From: Eonycteris spelaea
Lineage: Eukaryota > Chordata > Mammalia > Chiroptera > Pteropodidae
Direction of reading: 5' to 3'
DNA: 64,000 nt
NCBI GenBank assembly: GCA_003508835.1
Contig: PUFA01000144.1
Location: forward strand, 310,001-374,000
Below the pieces are notes generated by a model. The model made no database searches. It was not told the DNA's origin and saw nothing but the letters and a program-made list of their open reading frames with translations. Position numbers and translations under genes: made by a program. Positions 1-13,020 of this stretch are shown piece by piece (the stretch's first letter is position 1; every line of letters begins with the position of its first letter).

Positions 1-1702
1 TCCAGAGTTGAGACACAAAATACACACAAAACAAGAGGACATGGGGAAAACATCAGAGAAAAACACCAAACTAAAATAACAGACAGAAACACAAGGGAAA
101 AGAAACAATTAAGATACAGAGCAATCAGAAAACAAAAGATAAAAATAGCAGTAGTAAGTCCTCATATATCAGTTATCATTCTAAATATAAGTGGACTGAA
201 CTCACCAATCAAAAGTCACAGAGTAGATGTATGGATTAAAAAATAAGACCCAACTATATTCTGCCTTTATGAGACTCATCCAAGCTCCAAAGACAAACGG
301 GCTCAAAGTGAAGGGGTAGAAGATGATACTCCAAGCAAATGGTATCCAAAGAAAAATGGATACCAGAATTGAGTTCAAAACAAACAAAAAAATGGTAACA
401 AGAGACAAAAGTGGACATTTAAAAATGGTAAAAGAGACAATCCATCAAGAAGACATAATATTTATTAATATATATGTTCCTATTCTAGGATCACTAAAAT
501 ATATAAGGCAATTATTATTAACAGACCTAAGGAGAGAAATAGACATTAAAATAATAATAGTAGGAGATTTTAACATTTCACTTACGCCAAAGGATAGATC
601 ATCCAAACAGAAAGTTAACAGGGAAATATCAGTCTTAAGTGACATTTTAGGCCGGATAGACTTAATAGAAATTTATAGAATTTTCCATCCCAGAAGAATA
701 TACATTCTTCCCAAGTGCACATAGAACATTCTCAAGGATAAACCATATGTTGAGACATGAAACAAGCCTCAATATTTTTAAGAAAACTAAAATATTATGC
801 ATCTTTTTGGACCACAGTGGTATAAACTAGAAATCAACTACTAGAAGAAAGATGAAAAAATCACAAATATTTGGAGATTAAAAAACATGATACTAAACAA
901 CTATTGGGTCAATTAGAAATAAAAGGAGAATTCAAAAGATACATCGAGATAAATAAATGAAAATACAACATACCAAAATCTTTGAGATGCAACAAAAGCT
1001 ATAATAAGAGGAAAGTTTATAGCAATAGAGGCCTACCTCGAGAAACAAAATTCTTAAATAAACAATCTAACATTACACCTTCAGAAACTAGAAAAAATCA
1101 ACAAATAAAGTCTAAAGTCAGTAGAAGGAAGGAAATAATAAATATAAGAGCAGAAAAAAATAAAAAGAATAAAAAGACAATAGGAAAAAATTAATGATCT
1201 AGTTCTTTTACATTTAGCTGGTTCTTTGAAAAGATAAACAAAACTGAAAAACCTTTAGCTAGACTCTCTAAGGAAAAAGAGAGAAAACTCAAATAAATAA
1301 AATCAGAAATGAAAGCAGAGAAGTTATAACAGATACCACAGAAATACAAAGGATTATAAAAGGATACTATGAAAAGCTATTGGCTACAAAATTGAACAAC
1401 CTAGAGGAAATAGACAAATTCTTAAAAGCATACACCTTCCTAGACTGAATCATGAAGAATTAGAAAATCTGAATAGACCAATCACTACTAAGGAAATTTA
1501 AACAATAATCATAAACCTCCCCCCAAATAAAGTACAGGACCAGATGGCTTCACTGGTGCTTCTACAAAACATTCAAAGAAGATTTAATACCTTTCCTTCT
1601 CAAACTTTTCCAAAAAATTGAAGAGAAAGGAATGCTTCCTAACTCATTTTACAAGGCTAACATTGCCATAATACCAAAACCAGGCAATGATATCACACAC
1701 AC

Positions 1703-1827
1703 GAAAGAAAGAAAGAGAGAGAGAGGGAGGGAGGGAGGGAGAGAAGGAGGGAGGGAGGAAGGAAGAAAGGGAGGAAGGAAGAAAGGAAGGAAGGAAGGGA
1801 GGGAGGGAGGGAGGGAGGGAGGAAGAA

Positions 1828-1859
<32 letters not shown>

Positions 1860-1873
1860 AAAGAAAGAAAGAA

Positions 1874-1910
<37 letters not shown>

Positions 1911-1980
1911 GAAGAAAGAAAGAAAGAAAGAAAGAAGAAGAAAGAAAGAAAGAAAGAAAAGAAAGAGAGAAGAAAGAAAG
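1703..1980 (+). repeat. 278-nt uninterrupted homopurine tract (GGGA/GGAA/GAAA)n
   Basis: Every base from 1,703 to 1,980 is A or G: GAGGGAGGGA units first, then GGAA, then GAAA. It sits exactly where the RT core of the surrounding L1 is missing. The long low-complexity ORFs across it on both strands are artefacts of the repeat. Confidence 0.95.
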
Positions 1981-3570
1981 TCCGAGTCATAGCAGTGAGG
2001 CAATGAAAGAATTAAAAGGCATTAGAATTGGAAAGAAAAAAGTAAAACTGTCACTATTTGTGGATGACAGATTATTAGAAAACTATTAGAACTAATAAGC
2101 AAATACAGTAAAGTTGAAGGATACCAAATAAAATACAAAATGTGTTCTGTTTCTATACACTAACAACAAACTATCAGAAAGAGAAATTTAAAAAAACAAC
2201 TTCATTTATATCACAATAAAAGAATAAAGTGCCTAGGAATAAACTTATCAAAGGAGGTTAAAGATTTGTACACTGAAAACTATAAGACATTGTGAAAAAA
2301 ATTGAAGAAGATAAAAAGGAATGGAAAGATATTCTATATTTATAGACTGAAAGAATTAACATTGTTAAAATGTCCATATTACCTAAAGTTATCTATAGTT
2401 TCAATGCAATCACTATCAAAATCTCAATAGCATTTTTCACAGAAATAGAACAAAAAATCCTAACATAGAGAGAACCAAAAAAACTTTGAAATCCTGAGGA
2501 AAAAGAACAAAGTCAGAGGTATCACTTCCTGATTTCAAAATATACTACGAAGCTATAGTAATCTAAAGAGTATGGTATTCCCAGAAAACAGACACACAGA
2601 CCAGTAGAACAGAACTGATAGCCCAAAAAAAATCCAAATATATGGGCAACCAATACATGACAAAGGAGCCAAGAATATACAATGCAGAAAAAAAAAAAAA
2701 AGCCTCTTCAATAAATGGTGTTGAGAAAATTGAACAGCCATGTGCAAAAGAACAAAACTAGACCACTATCTTACACCACAACCAAAAATTAACTCAAAAT
2801 AGATTAAAGACTAAATGTAGGACCTGAAACAATAAAATACAAAGACAAAAAGACAGTCAGTAAGCTTCTTGAAATTTGTCTCAGTTTTGTTTTGTGAATA
2901 TTACTCCAAAGGCAAAGGTAATAAAAGTAAAAATAACAAATGGAAGTACATCAAACTAAAAAGTTTCTGCACAGCAAAGGAAACCATCAAAAAAAACAAA
3001 AAGATAACCAACAAAATGGGAGATAATTGCACATGATTCCTCCAATAAGGGGTTAATATCCAACGTAAAAAGAACTCATAATTCAACATCAAAAAAACAA
3101 ACAATCTGATTTTAAAATGGATCTATAATTTGAATAGACATTTTTCCAAGGAAGACATTCAGATGGTAAACAGACATATTAAAAGACGTTTAACATCGCT
3201 AATTATTATAGAAATGCAAATCAAATTACAATGAGATATCACTTCATACCTGTTAGAATGATTATTATCAAAAAAAGACAATAAATAACAAGTGTTGGAG
3301 AGGATATAGAGAAAAGAGAATCTTTGTACACTGTTGATGGGATTGTAAATTGGTGTAGCCACTATGGAAAACTAAGGGAAGGTGCTTAAAAAATTAAGAT
3401 TAGAACTACCATATGATCAACCAATTCCTTCTCTGAGTATTTATCCAAAGAGTATGAAAACGTTAGTTTGAGAGGATATATGTACCTCTATGTTCATTGT
3501 AGCATTATTTACAATAGCCGTAATAGGGAAATAACCTAAATGTCCATAGATGAATGAATAAATAAAGATG

Positions 3571-3573
<3 letters not shown>

Positions 3574-3602
<29 letters not shown>
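3574..3602 (+). repeat. (CA)n microsatellite
   Basis: Uninterrupted CA repeat within the L1 3' region. Confidence 0.95.
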
Positions 3603-3604
<2 letters not shown>

Positions 3605-3990
3605 GAATAATACCACCCATAAAAAGATAAAATATTCCTATTTGTGACAACATGGATGGATCTTGAAGGTATTATGTTAAGTGAAATAAGTCAGATGAAA
3701 AAGGACAAAATCTCTATGATGTCACTCATGTGGAAAAGCAAAAAATGAATTAACAAGGCAAAATCAAACAAACTCATATATAAGGCAACAGAATAGTAAT
3801 TACCAGAGAGAAGGTGGTAGAGAGAAGGTAAAATGGGTAACAAGGGTTACATATATGGCAACAAAAGGAAACTAGAGTTTTGGTGGTTAGCACACAATAG
3901 AGTATACTGATAATGAATTATGTTGTTTATCTGAAATTTATATAATGTTATTAACCAATGTTACTTCAATTTAAACAAAAGCGAAAAATA

Positions 3991-4574
3991 AGAAAAAAGA
4001 AAATTCTAATGAGGAAGAAATCAATCTAATCTACAGATAAAGTTATGGATACATCATGGTTAAAGAACAATAACAGAAATTAAATTTTATCTAATTTCAA
4101 AAAGTTAGCATTAGCTCCAGTTATATTTTTAGTAGCAATGTTACATACAAAAGTGTTTGAGCTTGGCACTTATAGTAAAATTCTAACTGCGAAATTTAAA
4201 GTATGTAAAATGAAAAGTTTCATTTGGAAGCAATAATTAATGTATAAGTCTGAACTTGACACTCCTCCTGAGATACCTTGATTCCCAATTAGCTACAAAA
4301 TAAAAATCAAATTTCTTATCTTGATACATCAACTAGAATTTTGGCAGGAAAGAGCTGGGGGTTAAAAATAATTTCTTAAAGGGACTATTTATAGAGGTGT
4401 TAAAGGGACTATTTATAGAATGTTGAGACACTCAGTAACTAGCAACAACCAGAAGCCACTACTACTCATAGTCCTGAGGATCAAGGAGTGGGGGACGCAG
4501 GGTTATCATATTTGGAGAATTATAGCCATGGAAGAGGGGCCACCCAAGAGAAGGTCTAGTCAAAAGTGCATTGT
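3991..4574. other. No recognised feature
   Basis: AT-rich. The only oddity is a short repeat of GGGACTATTTATAGA at about 4,380 and 4,405. Confidence 0.5.
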
Positions 4575-4720
4575 TGTGAACCTTGGCTACACATTGGAGC
4601 TTTAAGAACACTGGCACCTGGGTCCCACCCCCAAAGATTCTGTTTAATGAACCTGGGATGCAGCCAGGGTGTGAGGTTTTCAGAAACCTCATAGATAATT
4701 CCAACGTACAGACAAAGTAG
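4575..4720 (+). mobile_element. hAT-Charlie (MER5-like) fragment
   Basis: ACATTGGAGCTTTAAGAAC, CCTGGGTCCCACCCCCA and GATTCTGTTTAATGAACC are characteristic of MER5-group non-autonomous elements. Confidence 0.65.
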
Positions 4721-4847
4721 AGAGTCCTGTCAAAGAGGGATGGATGCAGCCCATGTCAGAATACAGTCACTGGGGAAGAGAAAGAATAAGGAAGGATACT
4801 CTAATAACACTTGCCACTTACAGAGCCATCCTCAGAGCACCAATTGC

Positions 4848-4985
4848 AGTCACCAGAGAGTTTGGTAGAAGTGCAGAATCATGGACTCTACCTCAGACCT
4901 AGTGAATCAAAATTTTCATTTCAAAAAGACTCCTGGGCAATTTATATGGTTATTAAAGTTTAAGAAGCCCTTCTTTAACATTTCT
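4848..4985 (+). mobile_element. hAT-Charlie (MER5/MER58-like) fragment
   Basis: GTAGAAGTGCAGAATCATGG, CTCAGACCTAGTGAATCA and TTAAAGTTTAAGAAGCCC follow the MER5/MER58 consensus in order. Separate from the previous fragment. Confidence 0.55.
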
Positions 4986-5516
4986 TTCTTTGTTTTTCAT
5001 TGTCCTACTGGTACTTCCTATGAATCCAACCTTTAATCGAAGTCAGAGGGCAAGGAAGCCTAGTTAATTCAGTCATAGGGATTAGTTACCCCAGGACACA
5101 GAACAGAAAAGTGCAGAGCGAATGAATCTGAGGAGACAAACAAAATTTGATCTGATCAAAATGATATATATTTTTTTATCTTTATCCCACATTTCCAGAA
5201 ATAACTTACTCTCCATTCTACCAGACAATCCTGAAAACACACACTTCACTTTCATTCATTCCTTTAACAAGCAATTTTAGCATCTACTATACATAAATAC
5301 TATGCTAGGTATTTATGGGAAAAAAGTCAATAAGAAATGGTGTTTATGTTGAAGGAGTGGTGGAGGAGGGAAGACAAGTACTGAATAAACTATAGGATTT
5401 GTTCAAGCAAGGTGACTACCATGCTGACAATAAAATTCACCTTCTTTAAAAGTAGCAATACATAAGCACTTAGCAATGACAATAAAATGTTTTAAATAAA
5501 TACTTTAAATAAATAC

Positions 5517-5664
5517 AAGAAAGAAAGAAAGAAAGAAAGAAAGAAGAAAGAAAGAAAGAAAGAAGAAGAAGAAAGAAAGAGAAAAGGAAGGAAGGAAGGA
5601 GGAAGGAAGGAAGGAAGGAAGGAAGGAAGGAAGGAGGAGGAAGGAAGGAAGGAAGGAAGAAAAA
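5517..5664 (+). repeat. 148-nt uninterrupted homopurine tract (GAAA/GGAA)n
   Basis: All purine from 5,517 to 5,664: GAAA units, then GGAA units. Same strand asymmetry as the tract at 1.7 kb. Confidence 0.95.
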
Positions 5665-5929
5665 TGCCCAAGTTTATGGACAAAGAGCAGTCACCATGAG
5701 GACCTGATGTAATGCTTGGGGCTACAGGAAGAAAGGATAGGATGTAAGAGATGATGAATGAGAAGGAAAAATATATTCTCTGGCATAGGCTATGTGGGGG
5801 AAAAATAATAATAAAATAAAACCTCCCCTGAGAAATTTAAATCATAGGCCTTTACTTTGTGCAGATTTGGGACCCAAAGACCAGAAAATTACATAAAAAT
5901 GGATCCTATAGAGTGGATACATCAACAGC

Positions 5930-6955
5930 TGAAAAAACTTTCCCAATTATTAACTCTCAAAGGAAAATTACAAAATTCACCTAGATAAAAGCCATGTGAA
6001 TGAGAGTTGGCATACAGCACATACAGCAGGAAAAGAACCTAGAGAAAATTTACATAATGCAGCTACAGAAGAATGCCTCAAATAAATAAGTATGAATAAT
6101 GAATAAAGACAGAAATGAAGGAATAAAAATCTCTAAAAACAAAACATCAAGAAAACGGAAAAAATCAAATTCTTAAAAATAACCAAATGATACTCTAGAG
6201 ATGAAAACTACGGTAAAATAAAAAGCAATGGATATGATAATAGACAAAATGACAAAATAATTAGTAAACTAAAAAATGGATCTGAAAGAACTGCCCAGAT
6301 AGATAAATCCCATATAGAGATGAAAATATGAGAGGTTAGGACTCCATGTACATGTGTGTACACACCACATACATACACACAATCTTCTAGAATAATATAG
6401 AGTGTGAGGCAATACCTAAAGAGATACTGACCAAGAATTTCTCAGAATTTATAAAAGACATGAGTATACAAATTCCTGAATCATTAATTAAAAATTATGT
6501 CTAGACACCTCATGGTGACAAAGCAGAACACCAAAAACAAATCAAACAAAAAAAATAGAAAAAAAAACTGTCAGTCTAATAACATTTTTTAAACAGAGTT
6601 AGAGGACGAAAGAATTTGAAGTCATATTTTCAATACATAGAGGAAAATTTATTCTGTAATTCTATAGCTAACTAATTTATTATGTAAGAATGGGTATAAA
6701 ATAAAGATATCTCACACAAATACTAAAAGAATTAGCCACTCCCAGAATTACCCATTTTGCTTATTGACAGTCACAGTAGAGAATGTACTTCAGAAGCAAA
6801 TGGATTGAATAAAGAAACAAAGAACAGTTAGCAGGAAGTAATAGTAGAAAAAGAAATTAGAAAAAATGTAAAAACATCTAGACAATCATTGACTATAAAA
6901 ATAATTTAAAATCCTGACTTATTTTGTGGAGATTAAAAAACAATTGGTAAGAAAT
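5930..6955 (+). mobile_element. HAL1 / L1 ORF1 relic, sense
   Basis: Ordered similarity to L1 ORF1/HAL1: AGAGATGAAAATATGAGAGG, GAATTTCTCAGAATTTATAAAAGACATGAGTATAC, CACCTCATGGTGACAAAGCAGAACACC, ATTTTCAATACATAG and ATTCTGTAATTCTATAGC. Degenerate, no ORF. Could be the 5' part of the L1 that follows. Confidence 0.6.
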
Positions 6956-8372
6956 TTAATATTGTTAGAATGTCGACTCTTCCCAAACTAATCGATAGAG
7001 TCAATGAAATGCAAGTCAAAACTCTAGGAGGCTTTTTTGTGGATGTCAGTAAGCTAATTCTAAAATTCTAAAATGTACATGGAAATGTATAGGAGCTAGT
7101 ATAGTCAAAACAAGCTGGAAAAGGACAAAGGTAAAGGAATAACACAATTTAATTTCAAGACTTACATAAAGCTATCAAATCAAGACAGTGTGGTATTGAC
7201 AAGATAGGGCTAATAGAGTTACAAAACAGAATAGAGTCCAGATATAGACACACACAAATAGGGTCAATTTATTTTTTTTTAAAGGTACACAAAGGCAATT
7301 CAGTGGAGAAAGAATAGTCTTTTCAACGATTGGAACAAATAGGTATCCATAGACAAACCTCAACCAATATTCATACCTCATACTAAAAAAAAACACCTCA
7401 AAATGGATTACAAAACTTTTAGAAGAAAAGGTGATGTTAGGTAGACAATGAGTTTTTAGGTATGACTCTAAAGCTATAATCTGAAAAAACAATAATTGTA
7501 AATTGGATTTCAGAATTATAACTTGTTCTACAAAAGATATTGTTAAATGAGTGGGAAAACAACCAACTGAAAGAAAATATTTGCAAATAAAGGTCTTATG
7601 TCAGAATATATATAAAAAAATTTTCACAACTCAAAATTAACAACACAACCCAATACCAATTAAAACAGTACATAAAATATTTAAATAGATACCTAATCAA
7701 GGAAGACACATGGACGGAAAACAAGCACATGAAAAATATGTATAGCAGCATTAGTCATTAAGGAAATGCAAATACAAACCACAATAAGATACCATTATAC
7801 AAGTATAAGTTTTTTAAATGATCATACAAAGTGCTAGAAAAGATGTAGAGCAACTGGAACTCTCATGTGTCGTTGGTGTGAATGCAAAATAGTATAGCCA
7901 CTTTGAAGATCAGTTTAACAGTTCCTTATGAAGTTAAATATACACTTACCATACGCTCCAGCAATTTTACTCCTAAATATTTACCTAAGCATTCTGACAA
8001 AAACTGTATATGAATCTTTATAGCAACTTTACTCATAATTCCCCAAACTGGAAACAACTCAAATGTTTCACAACTGAGGAACGGATGGACTGTGGCATAT
8101 ACATAAAATGGAATACTATTCAGAAATAAAAAGGAATAAACTTGTGATATGTAACAACATGGAATGAATTTCAAGTGCATTACACGAAGTGAAAAAATCA
8201 GACTCAAAAAGCTACATATTTGAACAACTCATTTATATGACATTCTAGAAAATACAAAACTATGATGATGAACTATTCTATGGTTGCCAGGGTTTAAGTG
8301 TATGGGGAGAGTTTGACTACAAAAATATAGCACCAAAACAGTTGGTAGGGGGTTGAGGGTGATAGAATTGCT
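6956..8372 (+). mobile_element. L1M 3' part (ORF2 C-terminus and 3' UTR), sense; interrupted
   Basis: AATCAAGACAGTGTGGTATTGACAAGATAGG, ATAGAGTCCAGATATAGAC, GGAATACTATTCAGAAATAAAAAGG and GGTTGCCAGGGTTTAAGTG are the standard L1 order. It breaks off at GAATTGCTCTATG (8,372) and its tail reappears at 10,046. Confidence 0.8.
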
Positions 8373-10045
8373 CTATGTTTTTTTTAAATTTCAACTTCAT
8401 CGAGGTTTACAATAAAATTGTAAATTAAAGCATACATCGTGGTGATTTGATACACATATATATTGTGAAAGGATTCCTCCCATCTAGTTAATGAACACAA
8501 TCGTCACCTCACTTATTTTTATTTATTTATTTATTTGTTCATTCATTCATTTTGGTGAGAACATTTACGTTCTAATGTTCCAGCAAATTTCAACTATACA
8601 GTACAGTTTTAATAACTATAGTCACCATGTTTTACACAGATCTTTAGACCCTATTTATCTTATAGCTGAGAGTTTGTACCCTTTCACCAACTTCTCCCTA
8701 TTTCCTTCATCCCCAGCCCCTGGCAATCACTTTGCTACTCTCTATTATTTCTATGAGTTTGACTGTTTATAAGTGATACCATGCTGTATTTGTCTTTCCT
8801 AGCTTATTTCACTTAGCATAATACCCTCAAGATCCAATCATTTTGTCACAAATGGCAGGATTTCCTTCTTTATCATGGCTGAGTAATATTCTATTGTATA
8901 TATATACTACATCTTTTTTATCCATTCATTCATGGATAGGCATGAAAGTTGTTTCTAAATCTTGGCTATTGTGAATAATGATGCCATGAAGATGAGAGTG
9001 TAGATTTCCTTTCAGATTGTTTTTATTTCTTTGGATATATACCCAGAAGTGGGGTTGCTGAATCATATGGTAGTTCTATTTCTAATTATTGAGCAACCTC
9101 CACACTGTTTTCCATAGTGGCTGCACGAATTTACATTCCTACCAACAGTGCACAAGGGTTCCCTTTTCTTCACATGCTCACCAACACTCATTAGCTCTCC
9201 CTTTTTTTTTTTTTTTTTTATGACTGCCCTTCTAACAGGTATGAGGTGAAATCTCCTGTAGTTTTGAATTATGTTTCCCTGGTGATTAGTGATGTTGATC
9301 ATCTTTTTAAGTATCTGTTAGCTATTTGTGTCTCCTTTGGGGAAAATGTCTGCTCAGTTTCTCTGCACATTTTTAAAATTGGATTCTTTGATTTTTTGTT
9401 GTTGATTTGTGTGAGTCCTTTATGGATACGAACCCTTTATCAGATAAATAATTTGTTTTGGATACTAACCTCCACATCAGATAACTAATTTGCAAATATT
9501 TTCTCTAATTCCACAGGTTGCCTTTACATTTTATTAATGGTTTGCTTTGCTGTGCAGGAGCTTTTTATTTTGTTATAGTCCTACTAGTTTACTTTTGCTT
9601 TTATTGCCTTTTCTTTTTGGTGTTTAAAAAGACATTGCCAGAGATTACCTTCTTAATGTCAAGGAGCTTACCCACTGTGTTTTCCTCTAGAAGTGTTATG
9701 ATTTCAAGTTTTACATTTAAATTTTTAATCCATTTTGAAGTGATTTTTGTGTATGGTATAAGGAGTGGTCCAGTTTTATTCCTTTGCATGTGGATATCTA
9801 GTTTTCCCAATACCATTTATGAACTGACTATCCTTTCCCCATTGTATATACTTGATCCTTTGTCATAAGTTAATAGACCATACATGCATGGGTTTATTTC
9901 CGGGCTATCTATTCTCTTGCATTGATCCATATGTTTGCGTTTATGCTAGTACCATACTGTTCTAATTATTATAGCTTCATAATATAGTTTGGAATCAAGA
10001 AGTTCCTTGTCCTTCTTTCTCAATGTTCTATATATTGATTAAGGT
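8373..10045 (-). mobile_element. L1M copy in antisense, nested in the sense L1
   Basis: Starts with a T-run (complement of the poly-A tail) and follows the complement of an L1 3' UTR and ORF2 C-terminus: TTGTGAATAATGATGCCATGAAG, GGGTTGCTGAATCATATGG, ACCAACAGTGCACAAGG, TTTGCAAATATTTTCTC and TTTCCCAATACCATTTATG. Ends near TTCTATATATTG, which resumes the host L1. Confidence 0.8.
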
Positions 10046-10160
10046 GATTGCTTGAGTCTATATGTTTGTCAAAACTCTTAGAACTTTACACTGAAAACAA
10101 TAAATTTTACTCTATGTAAATTTAAAAATAAATGAAGAGAAATGTTGAAAATAACACAGA
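10046..10160 (+). mobile_element. 3' tail of the interrupted sense L1
   Basis: TTGTCAAAACTCTTAGAACTTTACACTGAAAACAATAAATTTTAC is the terminal segment of the L1 that broke off at 8,372. Confidence 0.75.
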
Positions 10161-10171
10161 CCATGATACCA

Positions 10172-10625
10172 GTCTTAGTTTCCTATAATTGCTGTGAGAA
10201 ATTACCACAAACTTGGTGATTTAAAACAACATGAATTTATTCTCTTACAGTTATGGAGGCCTGAAATCCAAAATGAGTCTTCCAGGGCTAAAATCACGGT
10301 GTAGGCAGGGCCACATTCCCTTTGGAGACACTAGAGGAGAATTAGTTCTGGCCTCTTCCAACTTCTGGTGGCTGGTGATATTCCTTGACTTGTGACTGTA
10401 TCACTACAATCTCTGCCTCTGTGGTTACATCGCCTTCTCCTCTTCTGTCTGTGTGAAATTTACCTCTGTCTCACTTCATAATGACACTTTGGATTGCATT
10501 TAGGCCCAAGTGAAGAATCCAAAATAATCTCCCCATCTCAAGATTCTTAAGTTAACCTCATCTGCAAAGTCTTTCCCATTTAAAGTAATATTTACTGCTT
10601 CTGGGGATTAGGATGTAGATTCAGG
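10172..10625 (-). mobile_element. LTR of MaLR/MLT1 type, antisense
   Basis: TTAGTTTCCTATAATTGCTG, ATTACCACAAACTTGGTG, CAGTTATGGAGGCCTGAAATCC, GGCCTCTTCCAACTTCTGGTGGC and CTGGGGATTAGGATGTAGA match the complement of a common old mammalian LTR. Subfamily uncertain. Confidence 0.65.
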
Positions 10626-11039
10626 AGAGGGAAGCTTTTATCAGCTTCCTGCAAAAATATTAAAGGAGAGCAGTCTACATAGGGAATTTTTAATGGAATT
10701 GTAGTGTTAAATTTCTTAATAGAAGTGCTAAAACATAGATGTTCAGCTTTTGAGTGACACAAAACAAGAAATGGGGCCACTTCTGGCTGAATAAGTAATT
10801 TAAAGAAGTAGGAAATATATGGTAAATTCAGACTAGGTGAATAGACCCAAATGACCAGAATATGCAGTGTGCTGGAGCATATTGTGAAAAACAAAAAGTT
10901 TTTTAAAAAAGGTTGTAGCTAAATAATTGAGCTCTTTGATACTATTGCATCATTGTGCAAGTCTTAGAGAGCCAGTTATTTTTGAGTCAGTGGGAATCAA
11001 CCCAATGTATTTATTAGTTATATAAATACATATAAAATA

Positions 11040-11275
11040 TGATAGCATTTGTTATGTGTCAAGAATGACTTAAGCATTTTAAATATTTTAAATATTTTAT
11101 CTTTATAACAATTCTACATGATAAGTACTATTATTATCACCATTTTATAAATGAGAACACTGAGGCACAGAAAGGCCAAGTGGTTTCCCAAGGCTGCATA
11201 GCTAGTTAGTCACAGAACCAGGACTTGAAGTCAGGAAGACAGCCTCCAAGGTCTTTGCTTTAACTATTTACTCTA
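11040..11275 (+). repeat. MIR
   Basis: ATTATCACCATTTTATAAATGAGAACACTGAGGCACAGAAAGGCCAAGTGG followed by CACAGAACCAGGACTTGAA is a clear MIR. Confidence 0.85.
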
Positions 11276-12821
11276 CTGAGAGAAAGAAAAATAAAATAAA
11301 GAACTTAGGCAGGCAAGTAAAGATAAGAAATGAAGAACAGAGAGCTAGAGGCAATATTCTGAAGTATTGGTGGACTAGAGAGATAATTGTCAAAAGAACC
11401 ACAAATGTCTCATGCATTTCCTTCCAGCAGGACTCAACCACATGCACTAGGCAGAGGGTAAACCCCGATGCCACCACTAAACAGATGCATTGATGCCTCA
11501 GGTTCTTAAAGATCACCATCTTTCTTGGCAACACGTTCATCCTTCAAATCATTCCACAGGCCAAAAGAAAAATGTCCATTCTTGAGTGAATCTAATCCTG
11601 TTTTCTCCCATAAATTTGTGAATAAACACATCTACTTTACATGGACCCCAATAACAATTCTGAGAATTGTAGACTATTGCAAAAAGGAATGCAATAAATG
11701 CATTGTTTGAAATTTTTTGCTGTTTTATATCCAATTCCTAAGATTAGAATTATTTCCCTTTTCTATAAAACTTGGCAGTTTTCTTTTGTGCCAGTTCAAA
11801 TCTATTGTTTTATATCACTGTAGTTTCAGATATTTATTTTTTTATTATTTCAGACTCCAAAAAATGAACTCAATTGGAAAACAAAATATATAATTTTGCA
11901 TGCCTTCAAAAGTGCAAAACTGCAGCATTAAATGGAACTTTCCCCAGGAGACTGCATTTCTGTTCAACTGACTACTAATTACTTACAGTGAAGTGTCACA
12001 CTGCTCTCCTTTCAGCACTTCGTTGGCCATGTGTCTCTGGCAATAATCTCTCAACACATAAGCACCATTCCCTTTCATCACATTATTTAATCAATAAAGT
12101 AATGCCCTTATACCAGCCAGGCCCAGAGCCATCTTGTCACAAGTGCTAAATAAATGAAACAAACACCAGCCCTGCTTCTACAACCTCTCTGTTAATAAAC
12201 ATGAATGGAGATGCCTTTAATACAAAATCCATTCTCTCAAACATTTAAAACTGCTCACATATGCGTGTTTGTGAGACTAGAAGAGAAATCATTTGTATGA
12301 TGGTCAGATGAGGCCAAGTCCCTCCCACAATTGGGTAGGGTTGATTCAAACTGAGAAAAGAGCCCCTTTCATGCTTTCTTTGGCCTTTGTTCACCAGGGA
12401 ATATGTTTCTTTATCCACTTCTTGCCTGAATGAAGCAAGCCCACTTTGGCATGGTCTTCCTGCCCGAGGGAGGATTTACCTCTGCTGCCCAGTCTAAAAA
12501 GAAAGGATAGGTGGACTTTGGTATGCCCCATTTTCCCATTTCTCTACCAGGGGCTCTGTATCATGGAAGTGATGTGCTTCTAAGTATATTTGGATCTCAA
12601 TTCATCTTCTCCTGGCTATTTCTCAATGGTCATAAAACCACAGAAGAGAAGAGTGAGTCTTAGCCTTAGGCTCTTCCAAAATTCTAAAGCTTGTGTAGTC
12701 TTTGAGGAAAAGGGTAGTGTTTCTTCTTTACATCTCCAAAGTCTTAACAGATACATAGAAGTAGACAATAGATGTTAAATATATAAATGATTTCTTTGGA
12801 TAGATCAAGAATCACATTCTA
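11276..12821. other. No recognised feature
   Basis: Ordinary AT-rich DNA with only short chance ORFs. Confidence 0.5.
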
Positions 12822-13020
12822 TCGTAATTAAACACTTACCAAGCGTCAGACACTCTTCTAACAAGTAACTCATTTTACTTATAAAGAAACTGAGGCTCAG
12901 GAAGGACAAGCCAGTTATCCAGAGCCACAACAGGTGAGAGACAGAGCCAGAATTTCAACCCACCCAGTTTGACTCCAGAGCCCTTGCTATTAACCCTTTA
13001 ACTACCTTGCTATTCTCCTT
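12822..13020 (+). repeat. MIR
   Basis: AAGAAACTGAGGCTCAGGAAGG, ACAGAGCCAGAATTTCAACCC and TGACTCCAGAGCCC follow the MIR consensus. Confidence 0.85.

Larger units (their letters stand above)
1..3990 (+). mobile_element. L1 LINE (old L1M type), sense, internally deleted, 5' end outside window
   Basis: Degenerate ORF2 reading: endonuclease-like GDFNISLTPKDRSSKQK near 565-620, the phrase AAGTGCACATAGAACATTCTCAAGG near 712-740, then the RT entry [10 protein letters not shown] near 1,660-1,690. After a purine tract it resumes at KGIRIGKKKVKLSLFVDD (about 2,015-2,065, the FADD-type catalytic motif with V for A), then the C-terminal region and 3' UTR (for example ATGGATGGATCTTGAAGGTATTATG) to about 3,990. 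Many stops and frameshifts; no coding capacity. Roughly 180 codons of RT between the two motifs are missing, judged from remembered L1 layout. Confidence 0.85.

Noticed and set aside
323..724. 133-codon + strand ORF as a gene
   Set aside because: Degenerate L1 ORF2 endonuclease region (GDFNISLTPKDRS).
1632..2006. ORFs of 100-124 codons on both strands (Arg/Glu/Lys-rich or Ser/Phe/Leu-rich)
   Set aside because: Translations of the purine microsatellite.
9518..9868. 116-codon + strand ORF
   Set aside because: Complement of L1 ORF2 in the nested antisense L1.
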